This document shows, piece by piece, positions 45,678 to 54,946 of a stretch of DNA of 64,000 bases. Numbering within the stretch: the stretch's first letter is position 1; each line of letters starts with the position of its first letter. The notes beneath the pieces were generated by a model. That model was not told the origin of the DNA. It did no database searches and worked only from the letters and a program-made list of their open reading frames with translations. The DNA comes from Hyphomonas sp. CY54-11-8. Its GTDB lineage: Bacteria > Pseudomonadota > Alphaproteobacteria > Caulobacterales > Hyphomonadaceae. The translations under genes were made by a program, and so were the position numbers. The stretch is taken from the NCBI RefSeq assembly GCF_000682735.1, contig NZ_AWFD01000037.1, positions 143,570-207,569 of the forward strand. The letters are read 5' to 3'.

Positions 45678-48185
45678 CTAATCGATGCGCATGGCGTCGC
45701 GCACCAGCGTGTCTTCCGCCTCGCTGAGGATCGCATCCTGCACGCTCGCGCCGAAGACGGGCTCCTTCCCGATCTCCAGCATCACGGGCACGGCAAAGGG
45801 GCTGATCCGGGTGAGCGGCACATGGTCGATCTTGCCCTGGATACGCACCAGCATCTCACCAAGACGCCTGACGTCGAGCAGGCCCGTCGCCGCATCCTGC
45901 CGTGCCGCCTGCAGGAGGACGTGGTCCGGCTCATGGCTGCGCAGCACGTCATAGATGAGGTCTGTGGAAAAGCTCACCTGCCTTGAGTTCTTCTCCTTGC
46001 CCGGCAGGTTCCGGTGGATCAGGCCGGAAATCTGCGCACACTGGCCGAAGGTGCGCTTCATCAGCGCGCTCTCGTCCAGCCAGGCTTCAAGGTCATCGCC
46101 CAGCATGTCCGGATGGAACAATTCTTCCATGTTTGCAGGACTCAAATCTTCCATACCCCAGACGGCCATCGCGTATTCGCTAGCCACAAAACCAGTTGGT
46201 TTGGCACCAATCCGCTCCAGCCGCCGGGTCAGCAACATGCCGAGGGTCTGGTGTGCAAGGCGGCCTTCAAAGGGGTAAGTGACGAGGTAGTGCCGGTCGC
46301 CGCGCGGAAAGGTCTCGACGAGAAGGTGATCGGGCGGCGGGATCTCGGAACGCAGGCGCTGGATCTCGAACCATTCCTGCACTGGCTGCGGCAGGTGGCG
46401 CCATTCAGCAGGGTTGTGGATCATGTGGCGCACGCGGTCGGCCAGGAAGGTCGTCAGCGGGAACTTGCCGCCATTGTAGCTGGGGATCGCGGGCCGGTCG
46501 CCGGTCGCGCGGAGGACCAGCGCGTCCAGCCCCTCGATGCCGACAAGGCGCAGCACTTCGCCGCCAAACAGGAACGTGTCGCCGGGGGTCAGCTGCGAGA
46601 GGAAGTATTCTTCCATCTCGCCCAGCTTGTGGCCGGCCCGAACCGCTCGCGGCTCACCTGCTGTGGGTTTGCCGATAAAGCTCGCCATCCGCACCGACAG
46701 CATGGGCGCCTCAACGATGGCGCCGACATTCATCCGGTGCGCCTGCGCATCCCGCGGCGTGCGCGCCACCCAGCGCCCGTCGGGCCGGCGCACGATGCGG
46801 TGATAGCGGTCATAAGTCTTCAGCGCGTAGCCACCGGTGGCAACAAAATCGACAATTCTTTCAAAGACTTCCCAGTCCAGGTCCTGATACGGCCCGGCAC
46901 GGACGATCTCGTCATAGAGCTCCGCAAGATCAAACCCGTCGCCGCAGGCGCGGCCCATGACATGCTGGGCCAGCACGTCGAGCGCGCCCTGTCTCAGGCC
47001 TTCGCCATCGATCTCGCCTGCCTCCACGGCGGCCTCGGCGGCGCGGCATTCCAGCACTTCGAACCGGTTCGTCGGCACCAGCACGGCGCGGCTCGCCTCG
47101 TCCATCCGGTGGTTCGCCCGGCCGATGCGCTGGATCAGCCGCGCGGCCCCCTTGGGCGCGCCCATCTGGATGACGAGGTCCACCTCCCCCCAGTCGATGC
47201 CAAGGTCCAAAGTGGACGTGCAGACAACGGCTTTCAGTTTGCCTGCCGCCATCGCCGCCTCGACTTTTGTGCGCTGTTCCCGCGACAAGGAGCCATGGTG
47301 CAGCGCGATCGGCAGGCCGTCCTCGTTCACGTTCCACAGCTCCTGGAACATCAGCTCCGCCTGGCTGCGCGTGTTGACGAAGACCAGTGTCATCGTCGCG
47401 CGCTTGATGGCCTCATAAACCTCAGGAACGGCGAACCGCCCGGAATGACCGCTCCATGGAATACGCTGATTTGAAATGAGAATATCGACATCTGCCGAGA
47501 CGCCGCCTTCGGCCTGCAGGATCCGCACGCCCTTGCCATCGCCGCGCACATCCAGCCAGTCGGCAAGGCCCTGCGGGTCCCGCACCGTGGCGGAGAGGCC
47601 GAGGAAGCGGCAGGCCGGCGCCCACTGCGCCAATGTCGCAAGGCCAAGGGAGAGCAAATCCCCCCGCTTGGAAGCCGCGATGGCGTGGATCTCGTCCACG
47701 ATCACGCATTTGAGGTCGGCAAAGAACTCTTTCGCATGGTCGGACGCGATGAACAGGGCGAGCTGTTCCGGCGTGGTCAGCAGCACGTCCGGAGGGGTCT
47801 TGCGCTGCCGCTGGCGCACATGGGAAGGCGTATCGCCCGTGCGCGTCTCGATGCGCAGGCCGAGCCCCATCTCCTCGACCGGCATCATGAGGTTCCGCTG
47901 CACATCCGTCGCCAGCGCCTTCAGCGGCGAGATGTAGAGCGTGTGCAGCGCCGGGATGCCGGAATTCTTGCGCGCGCCTTGCTGGCTGAGCTCGATCAGG
48001 CTGCCGAGGAAGCCGGCCAGCGTCTTGCCGCCGCCCGTCGGCGCGATCAGCAGCGCGCTCTCGCCAGCGAGCGATACCTCCGCCAGCGTCAGCTGGTGCG
48101 GCCGCGCCGACCAGCCGCGCGCGCCGAACCAGCCTGCGAAAGGCTCGGGCAAGGTAAATGCGGGAGGATGGGCGCTGTCTGGCAT
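45678..48185 (-). CDS. ligase-associated DEXH-box DNA helicase (Lhr-core type)
   Basis: 835 residues. Superfamily 2 motifs: Walker A APTGGGKT (48-55), DEIH at 164-167 (VIVDEIHAI), LGLSATVRDPQG, FVNTRSQAELMF and motif VI GAARLIQRIGRANHR. The C-terminal half has the winged-helix and Lhr-specific domains, with FLFGGEVLRLVGIEG and FVASEYAMAVWG. Bacterial Lhr-core helicases move 3' to 5' on single-stranded DNA and unwind RNA:DNA hybrids. This one belongs to the pdeM/exonuclease/ligase module thought to act in DNA damage response. Confidence 0.93.
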   Translation of the reverse strand: MPDSAHPPAFTLPEPFAGWFGARGWSARPHQLTLAEVSLAGESALLIAPTGGGKTLAGFLGSLIELSQQGARKNSGIPALHTLYISPLKALATDVQRNLMMPVEEMGLGLRIETRTGDTPSHVRQRQRKTPPDVLLTTPEQLALFIASDHAKEFFADLKCVIVDEIHAIAASKRGDLLSLGLATLAQWAPACRFLGLSATVRDPQGLADWLDVRGDGKGVRILQAEGGVSADVDILISNQRIPWSGHSGRFAVPEVYEAIKRATMTLVFVNTRSQAELMFQELWNVNEDGLPIALHHGSLSREQRTKVEAAMAAGKLKAVVCTSTLDLGIDWGEVDLVIQMGAPKGAARLIQRIGRANHRMDEASRAVLVPTNRFEVLECRAAEAAVEAGEIDGEGLRQGALDVLAQHVMGRACGDGFDLAELYDEIVRAGPYQDLDWEVFERIVDFVATGGYALKTYDRYHRIVRRPDGRWVARTPRDAQAHRMNVGAIVEAPMLSVRMASFIGKPTAGEPRAVRAGHKLGEMEEYFLSQLTPGDTFLFGGEVLRLVGIEGLDALVLRATGDRPAIPSYNGGKFPLTTFLADRVRHMIHNPAEWRHLPQPVQEWFEIQRLRSEIPPPDHLLVETFPRGDRHYLVTYPFEGRLAHQTLGMLLTRRLERIGAKPTGFVASEYAMAVWGMEDLSPANMEELFHPDMLGDDLEAWLDESALMKRTFGQCAQISGLIHRNLPGKEKNSRQVSFSTDLIYDVLRSHEPDHVLLQAARQDAATGLLDVRRLGEMLVRIQGKIDHVPLTRISPFAVPVMLEIGKEPVFGASVQDAILSEAEDTLVRDAMRID

Positions 48186-48283
48186 GGCTTCAGATTAAAC
48201 TACCGCAAGACACGGCATTTGCGGGTTTTTTTCCAGTCACTTTCCGGCAAGGTGAGGCCTTCTCCCCAGCTGATGGAAACCCG

Positions 48284-48970
48284 ATGCGCCCTGCCTTCCT
48301 GATCGCCCTGCCCCTGTTTGCCCTTCCGGCCTTCGCTGAAACACCGCTGGAAGCCGCCCTCTCCGCACCGGCGGAAGGGCCGGCCTACAAGTTCGACCTG
48401 AAGCTCGAAGGTGATGACCTGAACGCTGAGGCGCAGGTCGACCCGTCCTTGCCGGAAGGCGAGCGTCTGGTGCTGATCTCCCCCGCCGCCGACACACTGG
48501 AGGGCGACGCCGCAGAGCGCTACGCGGACCTGAAGGCCAACACTTCCGGTGACAAGATCTGGTGCAGCAGCTTCAAGGAGAACATTCCTGCCGACGCGAA
48601 GATGATTTCGGAATCCGGCGAGGCCGCCGTCTACAGCTTCACGCCCTTGCCCGGCGACGATGAGGAAACCGCAAAAGTCTACAAGCATCTCACCGGTCGG
48701 GTGACGGTGTCCAAGGACGCGCCCGGTATCCTCGCCTTTGAGATGTTCGCTGAAAAGCCGTTCAAGCCTGCCATGGTCGCAAAGATCGACAGCTTCAGCA
48801 TGAAGGCGAATTGCGCCCGCGCCCCGGATGGGCGGACGTACATCCAGGCCTTCGCGCTGGACATAAGCGGCAATGCGATGATGCAGCCCTTCAGCCAGTC
48901 GGAGCGGCGCGAAGTGACCAATCTCGTGGCCCTGCCTGACTCGGCAGACACCGCGCTCGGCCAGCGCTAG
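48284..48970 (+). CDS. secreted protein, function unknown
   Basis: 228 residues from the ATG at 48284; an upstream frame overlaps the helicase promoter and lacks sense. A signal peptide is clear (MRPAFLIALPLFALPAFA, cleavage before ETP). The mature protein has two cysteines (IWCSS and KANCARA) that could form a disulfide. I recognise no domain. It is divergent from the helicase gene with 98 bases between starts and converges with the serine hydrolase gene. Confidence 0.75.
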   Translation: MRPAFLIALPLFALPAFAETPLEAALSAPAEGPAYKFDLKLEGDDLNAEAQVDPSLPEGERLVLISPAADTLEGDAAERYADLKANTSGDKIWCSSFKENIPADAKMISESGEAAVYSFTPLPGDDEETAKVYKHLTGRVTVSKDAPGILAFEMFAEKPFKPAMVAKIDSFSMKANCARAPDGRTYIQAFALDISGNAMMQPFSQSERREVTNLVALPDSADTALGQR

Positions 48971-48984
48971 GCCCTGGTCCGCCG

Positions 48985-50538
48985 CTACTCCGTCAGCCCG
49001 TACTTCGCCAGGATCTCTTCGCGGATCGCCTGAATGGCCTTCTCGCTGCGCGCGCGCCGGCGGTCGATCTCAGCTTCGATTTCAGCCTCGGCAGCATCGC
49101 GCTGCGCGGTGACAGCGGCCCGCTCGTCTGCGGCCGCCTGCAGCGCCATCAGCACATCGCGCGTGAAATTGTTGATGTTGAACCGGGCCCCGCCGATCAC
49201 ATCGAAGCCGCGGCGCACGATAACGGCATTCATGCTGGGCACGATGACGACATACTGTCCGCGATTACCGGCCATGTAGAACGTGTCCGCCGGCACGCCT
49301 TCCGCATCCGTCATCAGCCAGAACTGGGCGCCGTAACCCGGGCCGCTGGCCGGCTGGGCCGGTGCCGGAGCCTTCACGAAATCGACCCAGCCTTCCGGCA
49401 GGATGCGTTCGCTGCCCCACATGCCGTCCTGCAGGTAGAGCTGGCCAACACGGGCGAGATCCCGCGCCGTCGACCAGACCTGGCTGGATGAGATGAAGTC
49501 GCCATTCCAGTCCACTTCCATCGTGGTGTGGCGCGCGCCGATCTTGTGCAGCACAGCCTCGTACGGGAAGCTGTGGAACTTGCTGTCATCCTCCAGCGCC
49601 TCCCGCAGGGAGCGCATGGCGATCAGCGTATCGTCATTGGCATATTTGAACCGCTTGCCGGGCATCGCCTCCATCACTTTGGACGCCGCCTGATCCACGA
49701 CGCGCCCGCCGCCGAAATAGAGCCGGTCGGTGCGCGAACCGGATTCGCCGCTGTCCAGGCCGCTGGCCATGTGCATCAGATTGCGGATTGTAATGTTGCG
49801 GCGCGGGTCGGCGCCGGAATCCCAGGCTTCGATCACGGCCGGATAATCGATATCGATCATGCCCTGACGGCGCGCGGCGCCAAGCACAGTGGCGGTGATC
49901 GACTTGGCAACGGACCAGGTCCGCTGCGGCGTTTCATGATCGATCCCGCGGGCATAGCGCTCGGCCACGATCTGGCCGTCCTTGACCACAACCACGGCGC
50001 TGGTGCGCGTGCCATTGCCATAGGTGCGTTCGTCAAAGGCGAAAGAGACCGGAATGTCGAGACGCTCTGCCTCTTCGGTCCGCAGGCTGACTTTCACATT
50101 GGACCCGATGGCACTGCCCCGGTCCTCACCGGTCGCTTCCGGCCAGGCCGCGAAGCGCGGCAGGTAGCCGATCATGATTTCATCAGCGCCTGCCGGCAGC
50201 TGGGTACAGCCAAAGCCTGGCCGGTAAACCGCCATGCGCGGCGGCATGGAGCGGTCATACTGCACACTCACCGTCTGCTCGTTCAAGTCGATCTTCGCGT
50301 CGGGCAGCTGGTTAAAGGCGCGGCGGTAGTCGGTGTAGATGCCGTCGAGGTCGTTGTCCTCGATCGTCTCCATATCCATGCCCGCAACGAACGTGTCGGA
50401 GCAGATGAAGCTCGCTTTCCAGCCAGCTGCCAGCGATTTGTCCATCAGGTCCGTATTCCCGCCCTCCTGGGCGAAAGATGGCATGGCCATCAGGGCCAGC
50501 GCGATAGCGGAGGCAAAAACGGAACGGGCTGGCTGCAT
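48985..50538 (-). CDS. serine hydrolase, class C beta-lactamase/penicillin-binding fold, secreted
   Basis: 517 residues from the ATG at 50538 (GGGAG upstream). A signal peptide ends around FAQEGG. The catalytic SxxK is S209-K212 in TWSVAKSITATVLG, and the Tyr motif is in KYANDDTL. Family members are esterases, D-aminopeptidases or lactamases, so the reaction is open. A charged coiled-coil-like C-terminal tail (about 475-517, many E/A/R heptads) is unusual for the family. It is divergent from the exonuclease gene. Confidence 0.85.
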   Translation of the reverse strand: MQPARSVFASAIALALMAMPSFAQEGGNTDLMDKSLAAGWKASFICSDTFVAGMDMETIEDNDLDGIYTDYRRAFNQLPDAKIDLNEQTVSVQYDRSMPPRMAVYRPGFGCTQLPAGADEIMIGYLPRFAAWPEATGEDRGSAIGSNVKVSLRTEEAERLDIPVSFAFDERTYGNGTRTSAVVVVKDGQIVAERYARGIDHETPQRTWSVAKSITATVLGAARRQGMIDIDYPAVIEAWDSGADPRRNITIRNLMHMASGLDSGESGSRTDRLYFGGGRVVDQAASKVMEAMPGKRFKYANDDTLIAMRSLREALEDDSKFHSFPYEAVLHKIGARHTTMEVDWNGDFISSSQVWSTARDLARVGQLYLQDGMWGSERILPEGWVDFVKAPAPAQPASGPGYGAQFWLMTDAEGVPADTFYMAGNRGQYVVIVPSMNAVIVRRGFDVIGGARFNINNFTRDVLMALQAAADERAAVTAQRDAAEAEIEAEIDRRRARSEKAIQAIREEILAKYGLTE

Positions 50539-50716
50539 GTTGGAAAACTCCCTCTTCTCCGGGGGAAGTCTATGCACAGGCTTTCGTGTCGCAAGTGTGG
50601 CAACTCAGTTAGAATTTGGAAAAATCTCTGAAAATTCAGGGCGAGGCATTTCTGCCGGGGTTGAAATTGACCGAACCCCGCCTTCCCTGCCGCCAACGGA
50701 CCGCTACATTAACCGC

Positions 50717-51745
50717 ATGCTCCGCCCGGACCTCCTGCTGCAGCCAACGCCAAAAGGCCTTTATTGCCCGCCGGGGGATTTCTATCTCGATCCCGTGCGC
50801 GGTGCAGTCGGCCGGGCTGTCATCAGTCACGGCCATTCCGATCACGCCCGCGGCGGCCATGGCGCGGTACTGTCGCATCCGCACACGCTGGCTATCATGG
50901 CGGCGCGATACGGAAAGAATTTCGCGAAATCCACGCAGGCGCTGGAATATGGCGAAGTCATCGACATCAATGGCGTCTCGGTCTGGCTGACGCCCGCCGG
51001 GCACATCCTCGGCTCTGCCCAGATCACCGTGGAATACAAGGGCCTGCGGATGACCTTTACCGGCGACTACAAGCGCCGGTGGGACCCGACCTGCGCCAGT
51101 TTCGAGCCCGTCGACGGCACGCATGTCTTCATCTCCGAAGCGACCTTCGGCCTGCCGGTTTTCCGTCATCCGCCGACCGAGCACGAAATGGGCAAGCTGC
51201 TGCGCAACATCGCGGACTTCCCGGACCGCACGCACTGTGTCGGCGCCTACTCCCTCGGCAAGGCGCAGCGGATGATCCGTCACCTGCGCCTCGCCGGGCA
51301 TGACGCGCCGATCTACATCCATGGCGCACTGGAAAAGCTCTGCGCGGTCTATGAAGATGCCGGCGTCCCGATGGGCGACCTGCGCCCGGCCACAACGGAC
51401 GATACATCCAAAGCTGCCCGCGAAGCCTTCCGCGGCCAGGTCGTGATCGCTCCGCCGGGCTCGTTCGAAGGGACATGGGCGCAGCGCTTCCCGGATCCGC
51501 TGATCGGTTTTGCTTCCGGTTGGATGAGCGTGCGCCAGCGCGCCAAGGCGAGCGGCGTCGAGCTGCCCCTGATCATTTCCGACCATGCCGACTGGGACGA
51601 GCTGACCGGCACGGTGCGGGACGTGAATCCCGACGAGCTGTGGGTCACCTATGGCCGGGAAGATGCGCTGGTGCGCTGGGCCATGCTGGAAGGACGCCGC
51701 GCCCGGCCGCTGCGCCTGGTGGGCTACGAGGAAGAGGCCGGATAA
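50717..51745 (+). CDS. ligase-associated MBL-fold exonuclease (SNM1/PSO2-like)
   Basis: 342 residues from the ATG at 50717; the longer frame back to 50339 overlaps the divergent hydrolase gene. The metallo-beta-lactamase motif H38-x-H40-x-D42-H43 is in ISHGHSDHARGGHG, followed by the beta-CASP region and a late ISDHADWDEL. Members of this group process DNA ends and occur with the helicase, PdeM and ligase. The ligase gene usually follows directly, but here four unrelated genes lie between. Confidence 0.92.
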   Translation: MLRPDLLLQPTPKGLYCPPGDFYLDPVRGAVGRAVISHGHSDHARGGHGAVLSHPHTLAIMAARYGKNFAKSTQALEYGEVIDINGVSVWLTPAGHILGSAQITVEYKGLRMTFTGDYKRRWDPTCASFEPVDGTHVFISEATFGLPVFRHPPTEHEMGKLLRNIADFPDRTHCVGAYSLGKAQRMIRHLRLAGHDAPIYIHGALEKLCAVYEDAGVPMGDLRPATTDDTSKAAREAFRGQVVIAPPGSFEGTWAQRFPDPLIGFASGWMSVRQRAKASGVELPLIISDHADWDELTGTVRDVNPDELWVTYGREDALVRWAMLEGRRARPLRLVGYEEEAG

Positions 51746-51840
51746 GGGGGCGGTGAGCGATAACAATTAGTTGCATCGACTTGCACGCCCCTCGGCTTTA
51801 CGCCTCAAATCAGTTTCAAATTGGCACCGGAAGGACATTT

Positions 51841-52302
51841 ATGCGTATCAAAAGCTCCCTTCTCAGCATGCTTACCCTGACCACGCTTGGTGCATGCGCA
51901 ACGCTACCCAGCGCACAGGAACAACTGGAAGCTGCAAACCTTGAAAAGGCGATCTGGTGTATGAATGTCATTGAGGTGGAGCTTGACCTTGAAACGGCCG
52001 GCCGCGAATGCATCGCTGACGGCTATATCCAGCATTCGCAGCACGTCCCTGATGGCAAGGATGGCTTCCTTGCCTATTTCGCCGGACGCATTGAGAAATT
52101 CCCAGAGATGCATGCAGACGTCAAACGCGCCGCTGCGGATGGCGACCTTGTCTGGCTGCACGTCCATTTCAAGGCGGAACCGGACTCCCGCGGCAATGCC
52201 GTGATCCATATCTTCCGTATGGAAGACGGTAAGTTCGCAGAGCACTGGGGCGCAAGCCAGCCGGTGCCTGAAACCTCGCAGCATGGGAATTCCATGTTCT
52301 GA
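51841..52302 (+). CDS. SnoaL-like lipoprotein
   Basis: 153 residues from the ATG at 51841. The signal peptide ends in a lipobox (TTLGAC, cysteine about 19). The mature part has the SnoaL/NTF2-like pattern: a helix (LEKAIWCMNVIEVELD), YIQHSQHVPDGKDGF, and strands with LVWLHVHFKAEPDSRGNAV and IFRMEDGKFAEHWG. Members are cyclase- or isomerase-like or simply bind small molecules. The role is unknown. Confidence 0.82.
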   Translation: MRIKSSLLSMLTLTTLGACATLPSAQEQLEAANLEKAIWCMNVIEVELDLETAGRECIADGYIQHSQHVPDGKDGFLAYFAGRIEKFPEMHADVKRAAADGDLVWLHVHFKAEPDSRGNAVIHIFRMEDGKFAEHWGASQPVPETSQHGNSMF

Positions 52303-52411
52303 GGACACATTCCCTCCTGCGTCTGACTGGCCATGACGATCAGGCCGGTTGACCCCGCCTGCGGCACCGGCATTAACTGCGCACTACGGTGTTCCAGAAG
52401 GGGATTTCAGA

Positions 52412-53614
52412 ATGAAACGCCACCTGCTTGCCGGTGCTGCGCTGATCGCGCTGAGTGCCTTGCCCGCTTGCGATGCAGTCCGCCTGCCGGGAATCAATCC
52501 GGCGGGCCAGGAAGAGCCCGAAGCCGCACCCGCGACCGAAATGACCGAGAGCGATTCGGATCTGCTGATGGCCGAACCTGAAGCAGACTCTGCAGGCATG
52601 GGGGAAACGCCAACCGTCGATCGGGACATGCCTCTTGATGAGGTGCAGGAGGAAACGCTCCTGTCCCCGGAAAGCATTGTTGGCGAAGAAGCGGATGCCG
52701 AACCAGAAGTGGACGAAGACGAAAGCGAGGACGCCGCCATCGCGGTTCCCGGCCTGACGTTGGCCGAGTTGAACGCGGTGCCTTGTGGCCTGCCGGCGGA
52801 CGCCCCGCCCACCCTGACCGTCGGCGCGGTCGCCGGCGCCACCGAGGTCGAAGAGACCGCCGTCGGCGCCGAAGCAGTGAACGGCCTCGCAGCCAGCCTC
52901 GCCAGTTTCCCCGGCATTGTGAAGCTGGAGCCCGTGAAACCGGCCCAGGATGGCATGATCGCCACCGGCCATTGCGGCGCGGTGCGCATTGCGGACCACT
53001 GGCTGGCGACGGCCGCCCACTGCGTCGACGAGCCGTTCGATCAGCTGCGCATCATCGGCACGGCTGAAAATCTGAGTTCACCGCTGGCCCACACGACCGA
53101 GGGGGAGTTTGCCATTTGCCATGGCGGCTATGCCGGCACGGCAAATGGATATGCAAACGACCTCGCCCTGATCCGCCTGTCTGATGAGGAAGTGGAGGCG
53201 CTGGGTGATGTGCCCGTCGCCCGCTACGGCGCGACGGATATGCCGCTGGCGCCTGCGAATTATCAGACCGCCGAGATGGCGGGCTGGGGCCTGACGCATT
53301 TCGGTGGGAAGCTGTCGAACAGTCTTCTTGCCGCCAGCATCCGCATCACAGGCACCGGTCCTGCAACCATCTATGTCGCCAGCCAGGCAGGTGCCGGTCC
53401 CTGTGTCGGCGACAGCGGCGGGCCGCTCTACGTGACCGAGGAAGACGGTTCGAAGACCGCGGTCGGGGTTCTGTCCGTCGTCGAACAGAACCGTGAAACC
53501 GGGCAGTTCTGTGCCGGAGACTATAATGGCCGCTACACAAACCTGCAGGGCTATTCGGGCTGGTTGAGCGATGTGATGGCGTTGTGCGACAGCGACGAGG
53601 ATATTTGCCGGTGA
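52412..53614 (+). CDS. trypsin-fold serine protease lipoprotein
   Basis: 400 residues from the ATG at 52412, with AGAAGGGG upstream. A lipobox (LPAC, about residue 20) is followed by a ~100-residue acidic linker (many E/D, e.g. EEADAEPEVDEDESED). The S1 domain has the triad H203 (TAAHC), D250 (NDLALI) and S335 (GDSGGP). Counting back from the serine, the specificity-pocket position 189 is Gly, not Asp, so trypsin-like Arg/Lys preference is unlikely. It overlaps the next lipoprotein gene by four bases. Confidence 0.88.
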   Translation: MKRHLLAGAALIALSALPACDAVRLPGINPAGQEEPEAAPATEMTESDSDLLMAEPEADSAGMGETPTVDRDMPLDEVQEETLLSPESIVGEEADAEPEVDEDESEDAAIAVPGLTLAELNAVPCGLPADAPPTLTVGAVAGATEVEETAVGAEAVNGLAASLASFPGIVKLEPVKPAQDGMIATGHCGAVRIADHWLATAAHCVDEPFDQLRIIGTAENLSSPLAHTTEGEFAICHGGYAGTANGYANDLALIRLSDEEVEALGDVPVARYGATDMPLAPANYQTAEMAGWGLTHFGGKLSNSLLAASIRITGTGPATIYVASQAGAGPCVGDSGGPLYVTEEDGSKTAVGVLSVVEQNRETGQFCAGDYNGRYTNLQGYSGWLSDVMALCDSDEDICR

Positions 53615-54183
53615 TACGTAATCTGATTCTACTCGCGGCCGGGTTCGTTCTCGCGGCATGTGCCAGCCGCAATGCGGATGAGGCGGATAGGTACGCGCCC
53701 CTGCCCGCCCGGCCGGATGCTGCATACGAGTTGCCGACCGGCGGCCCACACTCAATCAGCATTTCGATCATGGACTGCCAGACGGCTGGATGCCCGGTCG
53801 TGAACGTCCTGCTGGACCCGGACAATTACTGGCAGCGCTCAGCGGAGGACGGCGCCTATTCCGGCATCGCGCCGGGGGATCTGTACGCCGCCGTGAAGAC
53901 AGCTTTCGAAGATCAGGGCTTTGACGATATCGACAGCGTGCTCGACATCACAAAGGACATTCCGGCCCTCTGCCCGCAATACCTGCAGCGCGGCCGAGTC
54001 TATTACATCCACCTTGGCCGGGGGGATACAGGCCAGCGGATCAACTATGACACCGGCTGTTCCGGCTCGCTTGATGCCCGGCGCGCAGAATTTGTGACGG
54101 AGGCTCTGGCGGAAATGTCAGATCTCACCCACATATTCGAAGGGGCCGTGACCGTGGAGGACGACATGGGCGACGAAGAGTAA
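53611..54183 (+). CDS. small lipoprotein coupled to the protease, function unknown
   Basis: 190 residues from the GTG at 53611, which overlaps the protease stop (GTGA); an earlier in-frame start within the protease gene is less likely. A lipobox (VLAAC) follows the signal. The rest has several cysteines (MDCQTAGC, LCPQY, GCSG), giving possible disulfides, and an acidic C-terminus. I recognise no family. The overlap suggests it is made together with the protease and may be its partner or regulator. Confidence 0.75.
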   Translation: MIRNLILLAAGFVLAACASRNADEADRYAPLPARPDAAYELPTGGPHSISISIMDCQTAGCPVVNVLLDPDNYWQRSAEDGAYSGIAPGDLYAAVKTAFEDQGFDDIDSVLDITKDIPALCPQYLQRGRVYYIHLGRGDTGQRINYDTGCSGSLDARRAEFVTEALAEMSDLTHIFEGAVTVEDDMGDEE

Positions 54184-54185
54184 AC

Positions 54186-54233
54186 GACCGGATTTCCCGG
54201 CTTCCGGCTTAAGCCTCCGGAAGCCGGACGGTC
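54186..54233 (+). terminator. terminator after the protease-lipoprotein pair
   Basis: CCGGCTTCCGG (54197-54207) and CCGGAAGCCGG (54217-54227) form an 11-bp stem with a 9-base loop. Outer GACCG/CGGTC can add five pairs, and CTTTGTCT follows. It lies directly after the stop codon at 54183. Confidence 0.75.
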
Positions 54234-54255
54234 TTTGTCTGGATCCCGACTTCGC

Positions 54256-54870
54256 CTAGATCCCGACTTCCATCATTTTCTGCCAACCCGGCCGGGCTTT
54301 CATCTTTTCAAGCCACGCCTTGGTCGCCGGCCTGTTTTCCAGCACGCCCTGCGCATCGGACATGAGGATCTGGAATCCCATCAGGCAGTCCGCAGCGGTG
54401 AACCGTTCGCCTGCGAAATACGGATATTTGGAAAGGTGCGCCTCAATCGTGTCCGCCGCCTTTTCCCGTTCCGCCGCCATCAAGGCCTTTGCGGGATTGC
54501 CGGTCATGTCCACACGGGCAAAATAGACCTGTAGCAAGCCCGGAAGGAACACGGCGCCCTCGGCCGCGTGGATCCACTCAAGATATCGCGGAAACTCCGG
54601 AGAGCTGGGACGCGGGTGCAGGTGATAGTCGGTGTCATACCTGCCCATCAGGTATTCCGCGATCGCGCCGGTTTCCGCAATCACGACATCGCCGTCCTCC
54701 AGCAAAGGCGATTTGCCCATCGGGTGGATTTTCAACAGGTCCGGCGGCGCGAGGTTCGTCACCTCGTTGCGCTTGTAGTGAACGATCTCGTGCGGCACAC
54801 CGAGTTCGGCCAGCAGCCAGACGATCCGTTGCGACCGGGATGCGTTAAGGTGATGGAGCTTCAGCGTCAT
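54256..54870 (-). CDS. glutathione S-transferase family protein
   Basis: 204 residues. The N-terminal thioredoxin-fold domain has LHHLNASRSQRIVWLLAELG and the glutathione-binding cis-Pro region GKSPLLEDGDVVIAETGAI. The C-terminal helical domain includes FTAADCLMGFQ. The class is uncertain; Ser or Arg near the N-terminus may serve catalysis. It converges with the lipoprotein gene and is divergent from the ligase gene. Confidence 0.9.
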   Translation of the reverse strand: MTLKLHHLNASRSQRIVWLLAELGVPHEIVHYKRNEVTNLAPPDLLKIHPMGKSPLLEDGDVVIAETGAIAEYLMGRYDTDYHLHPRPSSPEFPRYLEWIHAAEGAVFLPGLLQVYFARVDMTGNPAKALMAAEREKAADTIEAHLSKYPYFAGERFTAADCLMGFQILMSDAQGVLENRPATKAWLEKMKARPGWQKMMEVGI

Positions 54871-54946
54871 GTGGCGTTCCCTCTCGATGCCCTGATTTAA
54901 TCGCGCACCGAGGCTTCCGGCGCTGTTATGCGTCGCATTTGGCCCT

